From positions 1-5,653 of the forward strand of contig CANQVQ010000101.1 in assembly GCA_947627335.1 (NCBI GenBank): a stretch of DNA of 5,653 nucleotides, in the 5' to 3' direction. How positions within the stretch are numbered: position 1 is the stretch's first letter; every line of letters begins with the position of its first letter. The notes beneath the pieces were generated by a model. It was not told where the DNA came from and ran no database searches. It saw nothing but the letters and a program-made list of their open reading frames with translations. Position numbers and translations under genes: made by a program. Of this stretch, positions 1 through 4,857 are shown one piece after another. This DNA comes from an uncultured Clostridia bacterium (lineage in GTDB: Bacteria > Bacillota > Clostridia > Oscillospirales > CAG-382).

Positions 1-299
1 TCGGAGCCCAAAAACCATTTCGGCTCGGTCAGGACGGAGAGCGCCGACGCGCCCGCGGAGGCGTAGTCCTTCGCGATCGACAGGTACGGGTAGTCCGGCG
101 AGATCAGCCCCTTCGACGGGGACGCCTTCTTGCATTCGCAGATGAACGAAAGTCCCTCTCGCGCAAGCGCCTTTTCAAACGCGAAATCCCCCCGCGGAAG
201 GGATTCTGCGGACGCACGGAGCGCTTCGGTCGGGCAGTTCCGCCGTTTTTCCGCCACGCGCTCCCGGGCGTGGGCGGCGATCGTATCGAGGATCGTCAT
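1..299 (-). CDS. trpC: Indole-3-glycerol-phosphate synthase (TrpC), N-terminal part, cut by the window edge
   Basis: TrpC converts 1-(2-carboxyphenylamino)-1-deoxyribulose-5-phosphate to indole-3-glycerol phosphate, a cytoplasmic step of tryptophan synthesis on a (beta/alpha)8 barrel. The 99 visible residues begin MTILDTIAAHARERVAEK. They contain the family motif CECKKASPSKG at residues 54-64, where E55, K57 and S60 align with the active-site Glu51, Lys53 and Ser56 of the Sulfolobus enzyme. ALSVLTEPKWFLGS at 86-99 is the conserved strand 3 region. The second catalytic lysine (Lys110 in Sulfolobus) lies further on, outside the window. The frame is open to base 1, so the gene is truncated only by the window; the family is usually about 260 residues. 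The ATG at 299 overlaps the TGA of the upstream SDR as ATGA, and I see no good Shine-Dalgarno at normal distance. Translation is therefore probably coupled to the SDR. trpD does not precede it, as it would in a standard trp operon. Confidence 0.93.
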   Translation of the reverse strand, partial: MTILDTIAAHARERVAEKRRNCPTEALRASAESLPRGDFAFEKALAREGLSFICECKKASPSKGLISPDYPYLSIAKDYASAGASALSVLTEPKWFLGS

Positions 300-1060
300 A
301 TCGTCGGCATGACGTTCCCGCCGCAGACCGGCAGGTACGCCCCGGTGATGTAGGACGCGAGGTCGGACGCGAGGAACAGCACGGCGTTCGCGACCTCCTG
401 GTCCGTCCCACGGCGGCGCAGCGGGATGCGCACGTCGGTCGGCTGGACCTCGGTGTGGTTGGCACGGTCGCGGTCGGAGATCGTGTAGCCCGGGGCGACC
501 TGATTGACCGTGATGCCGTAGGGACCCACCTCCCGCGCCAGTACCCGCATGACGCCGTCCATGCCCCGCTTGCCCGCCGCGTAAGCGGACTGCGTTTCAA
601 AGCACTGCATGGCGCACTCGGTGTTCGTGCCGATGACCCGTCCCCAGCCCTTTTCGATCATATCCGGCAGGAACGCCTTCGCCATATGCACGTTTTGCAG
701 GACGCAGCTGCGGAACTGGCTCTCGTAATCCTCGACCGGCTGGTCGAGCACGGACTTCCAATCGTACTGCACCACGGCGTTGTCGACGAGGATGTCCGGC
801 ATCGGAAAGCCGCTCGCCCGGATCCCGTCGCGCATACGCAGGACGCTTTGCAGGTCGCCGACGTCGGCGCTGACCGTCATGCAGCGCGTACCGCGTCCGC
901 GCAGTTCCTCGGCGAGGGACGCCGCCCTGTCGGGGTTGCGGTAGGAATGCAGGAGCAGATTCGCCCCCGCCTGCGCGAGGGTACGCGCCATCACGCGCCC
1001 GAGTTCGCCGGACGCGCCGGTCACGAGAGCGGTTTTTCCCGTAAGGTCAATGGAAATCAT
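296..1060 (-). CDS. SDR-family oxidoreductase with atypical cofactor and catalytic motifs, coupled to trpC
   Basis: This is a 254-residue cytoplasmic short-chain dehydrogenase/reductase, a normal length for classical SDRs, resembling 3-oxoacyl-ACP reductase-like enzymes. The Rossmann fold is clear: glycine motif TGASGELG at 14-21, D66 after strand 3, YAAGK at 160-164 carrying the catalytic Tyr and Lys, and PG at 190-191. Several signature residues are unusual. The glycine motif is TGxxGxxG rather than TGxxxGxG, NNAG is replaced by DNAV (93-96), and the residue 13 before the catalytic Tyr, normally Ser, is T147. The helix-4 Asn position appears to be C119, and the C-terminal DGG is CGG (246-248). 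R41 near the end of strand 2, with no Asp there, suggests NADP(H); that is inference. The ATG at 1060 has AGGGAG (1069-1074) 8 bases upstream. A 76-base gap separates it from the flavin reductase gene, and its TGA overlaps the trpC start. The substrate is unknown. The changes may define a subfamily rather than loss of activity. Confidence 0.9.
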   Translation of the reverse strand: MISIDLTGKTALVTGASGELGRVMARTLAQAGANLLLHSYRNPDRAASLAEELRGRGTRCMTVSADVGDLQSVLRMRDGIRASGFPMPDILVDNAVVQYDWKSVLDQPVEDYESQFRSCVLQNVHMAKAFLPDMIEKGWGRVIGTNTECAMQCFETQSAYAAGKRGMDGVMRVLAREVGPYGITVNQVAPGYTISDRDRANHTEVQPTDVRIPLRRRGTDQEVANAVLFLASDLASYITGAYLPVCGGNVMPTI

Positions 1061-1136
1061 GTTGGGTTCTCCCTTGCTTGTCGCTTCTGAAATTTTTCAA
1101 TCTTCCAACGCCATACCGTCACGACGGCGCTTCCCT
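1061..1136. other. 76-base intergenic gap inside the minus-strand gene string
   Basis: This gap is wider than the other junctions of the string. Read on the minus strand it holds a small imperfect hairpin (CGCCGT at 1129-1124 against ATGGCG at 1114-1109, one G-T pair, 9-base loop), then an AT-rich patch around 1088-1099 with the imperfect palindrome TGAAATTTTTCA, then the AGGGAG ribosome site of the SDR gene. The hairpin is not followed by a T-run, so it is not a convincing intrinsic terminator. I find no good -35/-10 pair, so I cannot say whether a new promoter starts here. There is no room for a T-box or tryptophan attenuator leader. Confidence 0.5.
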
Positions 1137-1700
1137 TTATTTTTTCAGCGAAAGCCCGTCGCGGAAGGCGTTGCCGACGACGTCGCCCAAACGGCGATAG
1201 GTGTTGTGCACCGGGTCGAACGTGATCGGGTCCAGCTTTTCCGGGTCGATTTTGCCCGCTTCGTCGAGGACGGAACCGTCGGCGGACACGTTGACGATCT
1301 CGCCGACCAGACGGCAGGTCGCCGGGTCATAGCTGACGACGCGGCACTCCAGCGCCATCGGCAGTTCCTCCAGCAACGGCGCGTCCACGAAATCGCTCTT
1401 GACGGCGTGGAATCCGGCGATCTCCAGTTTTTTCGGCTCGTCGTTCGCCGAAACGACGCCGAGATAGTCGCATTCGACGACGTGCTTCGCGTCCGCCATG
1501 CTGACCGTGAACGCTCCGCGCTCGCGGAGGTTGCGCACGGTCTTATGCCCGGCGCTCAGGCAAAGGGAGATCTGCGTATCGTCGCTGATGCCGCCCCACG
1601 CGGCGTTCATCGCGTCCGGTTCGCCGTTTTCGCCGTAGGTCGCGACGATGAATACCGGCTGGGGGTAGGTGTAGGGTTTCGGACCGAAATTCTTACGCAT
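1137..1700 (-). CDS. Flavin reductase-like FMN-binding split-barrel protein
   Basis: This 187-residue protein is of the flavin reductase/flavoredoxin type (DIM6/NTAB-like FMN-binding split barrel). Such proteins bind FMN in the cytoplasm and either reduce free flavin with NAD(P)H or carry electrons. Diagnostic stretches are PQPVFIVATYGENGEPDAMN near the N-terminus, SLCLSAGHKTVRNLRERGAF, an HVVECDYLGVVSANDEPKKL block, and the C-terminal region with VGEIVNVSADGSVLDEAGK followed by PITFDPVHNTYRRLG. Length and order fit the single-domain family, with no extra iron domain. I choose the ATG at 1700, not the one at 1712, because the only Shine-Dalgarno (AAAGGA, 1713-1718) touches the 1712 ATG but is 12 bases from the 1700 ATG, and MRKNFGPKP is the natural start of the domain. 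The gene follows the flavoprotein gene by 21 bases. The two may form a flavin electron-transfer pair, but this is inference from adjacency. Confidence 0.9.
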   Translation of the reverse strand: MRKNFGPKPYTYPQPVFIVATYGENGEPDAMNAAWGGISDDTQISLCLSAGHKTVRNLRERGAFTVSMADAKHVVECDYLGVVSANDEPKKLEIAGFHAVKSDFVDAPLLEELPMALECRVVSYDPATCRLVGEIVNVSADGSVLDEAGKIDPEKLDPITFDPVHNTYRRLGDVVGNAFRDGLSLKK

Positions 1701-1712
1701 AAGTCGACACAT

Positions 1713-1718
1713 TCCTTT
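1713..1718 (-). promoter_or_regulatory. Ribosome binding site deciding the flavin reductase start
   Basis: AAAGGA on the minus strand directly abuts the ATG at 1712 (no spacer) and lies 12 bases before the ATG at 1700. Zero spacing cannot work with normal ribosome geometry. A spacing of 12 is long but usable, which favours 1700. The site lies in the short gap after the stop of the preceding flavoprotein gene. Confidence 0.6.
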
Positions 1719-1721
1719 CTT

Positions 1722-2339
1722 TTATCGGATAAAATTCGTGCTTTGCCGGGCTTCCTTTTCCGGCAATCCGTAGGTCTGCTTGCCGAGGGCGATGCTCTTG
1801 ACGAGGAACGCGAAATTCCGCGCAAGCGTGCGGACCGATTGCAGTCCTTCCGCGTCCTGCGACGCTTCGCCGGGTTTCTGCCCGTGGACGCTGTTCCAGT
1901 ACTGCCCGGACGCGACGGGCATCCCGCTGATGGTGAAATACTTGTTGAGCTGGTCGAACGTCGCGGAAAGCCCGCCCCGACGGGCGGCGACCACGCACGC
2001 GCCGACCTTCATGGTCTTATCCGCGTGACAGCTGTAGAACAGGCGGTCCAGGAAAGCCGTCAGCGTCGAATTCGCGGACGCATAGTACACCGGACTGCCG
2101 ACGATCAGCCCGTCGCAGGCGGCGAACTTCGGCGCAAATTCGTTGACGGCGTCGTCGAACACGCACTTCCCGGTTCTCCCGCATCCGCCGCAGCCGATGC
2201 ACCCGCGGATCGGCAGATGTCCGACCTGCGTCAGCTCCGTTTCGATCCCCTCCGAGCGCAGGACGGTTTCCATTTCCCGCAGCGCCAGCGCCGTATTGCC
2301 GTTGGCACGCGGACTTCCGTTGACCAAAAGAACGTACAT
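1722..2339 (-). CDS. Iron-sulfur flavoprotein / NAD(P)H-dependent FMN reductase (flavodoxin fold)
   Basis: This 205-residue cytoplasmic redox protein belongs to the NADPH-dependent FMN reductase/flavodoxin-like superfamily. The N-terminus MYVLLVNGSPRANGNT carries the FMN phosphate-binding loop (G8-T16). GSPVYYASANSTLTAFLDRL is the second conserved flavin-contacting segment. Between them lies a compact cysteine cluster, C47-x2-C50-x2-C53-x5-C59, the spacing known from the archaeal iron-sulfur flavoprotein Isf of Methanosarcina, where it holds a [4Fe-4S] cluster. I therefore expect FMN plus one cluster, with electrons passing between a ferredoxin-like or NAD(P)H donor and an unknown acceptor. 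The start ATG has GGAGGG (2346-2351) 6 bases upstream. It follows the SDR by 18 bases and precedes the flavin reductase by about 21, clearly in one operon. The cluster is predicted from spacing only, and the physiological partner is not evident. Confidence 0.9.
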   Translation of the reverse strand: MYVLLVNGSPRANGNTALALREMETVLRSEGIETELTQVGHLPIRGCIGCGGCGRTGKCVFDDAVNEFAPKFAACDGLIVGSPVYYASANSTLTAFLDRLFYSCHADKTMKVGACVVAARRGGLSATFDQLNKYFTISGMPVASGQYWNSVHGQKPGEASQDAEGLQSVRTLARNFAFLVKSIALGKQTYGLPEKEARQSTNFIR

Positions 2340-2357
2340 ACAAATCCCTCCGAACGG

Positions 2358-3092
2358 TTATGATTCGCTTTCCAGCTTCCAGCCGAAATCGTTGTGATAG
2401 ATCATCAGTTTCGTCATGCCGCCGTCCACGCAGATATTCTCCCCGGTGAGGAACGACGCTTTCTCCGAGCAAAGGTAAAGCACGAGGTTCGCGACGTCCG
2501 ACGGCTTCCCCACGCGACCCGCCGGATGCTGCAACGCGTCCGCGCCGTCGAAGGTTTCGCCGGTCGTGTCGATCCAGCCGGGGGAGATGGAATTCACGCG
2601 GACCTTCCCGGCGAGGCTGACCGCCATGGCGTGGGTCAGGGCGCTGATGCCGCCCTTCGCCGCCGTGTAACTCTCCGTGCCGGGCTGGCTCATGCGGTCG
2701 CGGCTGGAGGAAATGTTGACGACGCACGCGCCGGGCGCGAAATACGGAAGAAACAGCTTCGTCAGGTAGTACGGCGCGGTCACGCCGACGGCGAGCGCGT
2801 TCGCGAAATCGTCGTATCCGCCGTCCGGCAGTCCGCGGCTGCGCGGGGCGGCGTTGTTGACGAGAAAATCCACCTTTCCGTGGTCGTCGACCACCCGACG
2901 GGCGAACCGTTCGAGCGTTTCGCGGTCGGCGAGGTCGCCCTGAAAGTACGGGTTTTCCAGCAGGTCGATGACGCAGACCGACGCGCCCTGCGACGCGAAC
3001 TGCTCGCAGATGAACTTCCCGATCCCCCGTGCTCCGCCGGTCACGACCGCGACCTTTCCGGCAAATTCGCCGGACGCTTTACGGGCAGACAT
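2358..3092 (-). CDS. Classical SDR-family oxidoreductase
   Basis: This 244-residue cytoplasmic NAD(P)-dependent short-chain dehydrogenase/reductase has a textbook signature: TGGARGIG at 18-25, NNAAP at 79-83, catalytic S129 in NISSS, YTAAK at 142-146 (Y142 and K146), N167, SPGWIDT at 170-176, and a VDGG motif at 222-225. D43 at the end of strand 2 suggests NAD(H) preference (inference). The segment between strand 2 and D53 is unusually short, so helix C appears trimmed. The helix-4 position usually Asn appears to be G103. Its start overlaps the last 14 bases of the M23-like gene. The ribosome site GGGGGA (3098-3103) lies inside that gene, 5 bases from the ATG, so expression is tied to the upstream gene. 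It is followed after 18 bases by the iron-sulfur flavoprotein gene. The substrate cannot be read from the sequence. It has canonical catalytic residues, unlike the second SDR in the window. Confidence 0.94.
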   Translation of the reverse strand: MSARKASGEFAGKVAVVTGGARGIGKFICEQFASQGASVCVIDLLENPYFQGDLADRETLERFARRVVDDHGKVDFLVNNAAPRSRGLPDGGYDDFANALAVGVTAPYYLTKLFLPYFAPGACVVNISSSRDRMSQPGTESYTAAKGGISALTHAMAVSLAGKVRVNSISPGWIDTTGETFDGADALQHPAGRVGKPSDVANLVLYLCSEKASFLTGENICVDGGMTKLMIYHNDFGWKLESES

Positions 3093-4701
3093 AGGTGTCC
3101 CCCACGGAGAGCGCGAAGTGCAGACAGGCGTCCCCGGTCCCGGTGTAGCCGCTCTTGCCGACCGTGCCGACGGTCGCCGAACGGGTCACCTCCGTGCCGA
3201 CCGTGACGTTGCTGGTTTCGAGGTGGTAGTAATAGCTGAAGATGCCGCAGCCGTGGTCGATCACGACGGCGTTGCCGAACGCACCGAGCGTGCCCGAAAA
3301 CACGCATACACCGCTCTGCACGGCGTGAACGTCCGCACCAGACGGGGATTTATAGAGGTTGCCCTCGAGGGTCTTCATGCCGGTCCCCTCGACCGCACTG
3401 TTGCCGAGGACGACCGTGCTGCCGAACGCGAGATCGATCTCCCCGTTGACCGGTGAACCGAACGCGAGGTCGGCGCTCAGGCGAGGCGTGCCATCCGACG
3501 CAAGCCGAAGCTGCCGGAGGGTCCCGGAAAGCGTTTCCAGCTCCGCCGGGGCGAGGTAGGCGGTATAGTCCGCGTCGGAGATCGTATAGGTACGGGTCTG
3601 CGGTTCGGGCGCGTCCGTCACGCGGACGTCGACGGTGCGATGGGTCTCGCCGGAGGTCACGGTGACCGTGTAGGCGCCCGGTTCGGTGTCCGCCGGGATC
3701 GGCAGAGCCGCGTAGCTGCTTTGCGCCGTGCTGTCGTAGTAGAATTTCGCAGGCTCGACGGGCAGGTCCGTCGTAAGCGTAAGGTCCTCGTTCTGGTTCG
3801 TGTAAAGCGCTTTCAAAAGCACATATCCGCCCGCGACGACCGACTTTTCGCCGTTCTCCGCCGCACCGACCGCCTCGACCTGCGCCGGGACGTCGTAGAG
3901 CACCCGGAAGCGGTAGCTCGCGTCGCCGTAGCGCTCGGCGTTGCTCGCCTGGCTCCAGTTCGCGTTGACCTCCACCTCAAGCAGGGTGTCCTGCGTGAAC
4001 TGCAATCCGGCGAAGGAGGTGACGTTATCCAGCTCGTAGCGCGTACCGCCGTCGGAAATGCCGTAGACGGTCAGCCCGTAATTGCTGGGCTTGGTCGAAA
4101 AGGACAGGTCGTTGCTGAAGTCCGCGAACAGGTTGCAGGTGACGGTTTCGGAAGCGGTCTGCGTCAGACCGTCCTGGTAGTAAGCCCCGTCCGCCTTGCG
4201 GTAGTTCCAGGTGTAGGAATCCGGCGAGACCGGGTATTGACGGTCGCCCGAGCAGACCGTCAGCGTCGGGAGCAGGTAGGACGCGTAGACGTACTCCATC
4301 TCCGGGCGGACCAGAAGCGCCGTAGCGTCCTCCGGCGCAAGCAGGCGGAAACGGTCGTCCGAAAACTGCGCCATGCAGCCGGACGGACTGACCGACGGAT
4401 AGAGGCGATACGCCGTCCCGTCGAGGGACAGCGTGACCGGCGTTTCGCCGTCGACGTCCCGCACCGGCTGATCGACGATCGACGCGTGCTCCAGCAGGGA
4501 GGTATAGAATTCCACGTCCGCTTCCGCCGTCCAACGCTTCTCCGTCCCGTCCGGCAGGGTCGCGCAAACCTCCGTGATGCCCTTAAAGGCGGACGCGCCG
4601 CTCAGGATCTGCGCGGCGTACCACGCGATGAAGAGCAGCGGCAAAAGCAGCAAAACGGCGACGGCGACCGTGATTTTTCGGTGTTTCCCAAGTTCAAACA
4701 T
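3079..4701 (-). CDS. Membrane-anchored protein with Ig-like region and degenerate LytM/M23 domain
   Basis: This 540-residue protein has a basic N-terminus (KHRK) and one hydrophobic segment at about residues 10-31, most likely an uncleaved anchor, leaving the bulk outside the membrane. Residues about 35-320 are a beta-rich region I do not recognise. An Ig-like stretch follows at about 328-362 (YAALPIPADTEPGAYTVTV), of the kind that precedes some M23 peptidases. Residues about 412-535 match the LytM/M23 fold: GNAVVIDHG, YYYHL and VGTVGKSGYTG. The expected zinc motif HxGxD reads L445-E-G-N-L449, and HxH reads C526-L-H528; H493 and H528 remain. M23 enzymes cut peptidoglycan cross-links, but this copy is probably inactive and may bind wall or regulate another enzyme (inference). 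The start at 4701 is set by GGGGAGG (4711-4717). An upstream in-frame TTG at 4764 is part of the -35 box and cannot be translated from this promoter. It is first in its operon, and its TAA lies within the next gene. Confidence 0.85.
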   Translation of the reverse strand: MFELGKHRKITVAVAVLLLLPLLFIAWYAAQILSGASAFKGITEVCATLPDGTEKRWTAEADVEFYTSLLEHASIVDQPVRDVDGETPVTLSLDGTAYRLYPSVSPSGCMAQFSDDRFRLLAPEDATALLVRPEMEYVYASYLLPTLTVCSGDRQYPVSPDSYTWNYRKADGAYYQDGLTQTASETVTCNLFADFSNDLSFSTKPSNYGLTVYGISDGGTRYELDNVTSFAGLQFTQDTLLEVEVNANWSQASNAERYGDASYRFRVLYDVPAQVEAVGAAENGEKSVVAGGYVLLKALYTNQNEDLTLTTDLPVEPAKFYYDSTAQSSYAALPIPADTEPGAYTVTVTSGETHRTVDVRVTDAPEPQTRTYTISDADYTAYLAPAELETLSGTLRQLRLASDGTPRLSADLAFGSPVNGEIDLAFGSTVVLGNSAVEGTGMKTLEGNLYKSPSGADVHAVQSGVCVFSGTLGAFGNAVVIDHGCGIFSYYYHLETSNVTVGTEVTRSATVGTVGKSGYTGTGDACLHFALSVGDTYVCP

Positions 4702-4710
4702 ATGTAACGT

Positions 4711-4717
4711 CCTCCCC
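4711..4717 (-). promoter_or_regulatory. Ribosome binding site of the M23-like gene
   Basis: GGGGAGG on the minus strand lies 9 bases before the ATG at 4701. It fixes this start against the longer reading from TTG at 4764. It sits in a 5' leader of roughly 28 bases if transcription begins about 7 bases past the -10 box. Confidence 0.85.
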
Positions 4718-4735
4718 TTCCGTCCGTACTTTTCT

Positions 4736-4764
4736 ATTATATTCGATTTTCCGTCCCCCGTCAA
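4736..4764 (-). promoter_or_regulatory. Sigma-A-type promoter of the leftward operon
   Basis: On the minus strand the -35 is TTGACG (4764-4759) and the -10 is TATAAT (4741-4736), separated by exactly 17 bases. This is one mismatch from the vegetative consensus. An A-rich stretch lies just upstream on this strand (about 4792-4768), which could act as an UP element. Transcription should start near 4729. This is the only strong promoter I see in the window, and it can serve the whole minus-strand gene string. No clear operator overlaps it. Confidence 0.82.
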
Positions 4765-4794
4765 GCCTTTTTTTGCGTTTGCCCGTTTTTTTCG

Positions 4795-4822
4795 GTTGAA
4801 CCGCCGACGGACGGGCGATACT
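4795..4822 (+). promoter_or_regulatory. Candidate forespore-type (sigma-F/sigma-G class) promoter of the gerA-like gene
   Basis: GGCGATACT at 4814-4822 fits the -10 pattern GGnnAnAnT described for sigma-F promoters in Bacillus subtilis. GTTGA at 4795-4799 matches four of five positions of the -35 pattern GYWTA, 14 bases upstream. The start of transcription would be about 30 bases before the ATG. gerA operons are known to be transcribed in the forespore, mainly by sigma-G, so such a promoter is expected here. The patterns are short and degenerate, the base after the -10 is C where a purine is favoured, and the sigma-G spacing does not fit well. Confidence 0.35.
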
Positions 4823-4857
4823 CAAAGCGGAAGAAAACGCAAAAAGGAGGAGCGAAG

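Noticed and set aside
1109..1129. Small minus-strand hairpin after the flavin reductase gene as an intrinsic terminator
   Set aside because: The stem is about six pairs with one G-T, and no T-run follows (the next bases are TTGGAAG). It cannot be called a terminator.
1061..1136. Tryptophan attenuator or T-box leader ahead of the SDR-trpC pair
   Set aside because: The gap is too short for either, and there is no Trp-codon leader peptide or terminator/antiterminator structure.
1050..2363. A 437-codon plus-strand open frame opposite the flavin genes
   Set aside because: It lies antisense to two clearly recognisable proteins, has no family motifs, is rich in Arg, Val and Ala as expected from reading GC-rich codons backwards, and begins inside another gene.
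2394..3206. A 270-codon plus-strand open frame opposite the canonical SDR
   Set aside because: It is a shadow of the SDR frame, with repetitive Arg-rich translation and no ribosome site or motif.
3640..4707. A 355-codon plus-strand open frame opposite the M23-like gene
   Set aside because: It is arginine- and valine-rich low-information sequence with no domain. The minus-strand frame has a promoter, a ribosome site, a membrane anchor and family motifs.
4766..4792. Two plus-strand T-runs that might be a terminator
   Set aside because: No stable GC hairpin directly precedes either run, and the neighbouring genes point away from each other, so no terminator is needed. On the minus strand they are A-runs upstream of the promoter, better read as a possible UP element.
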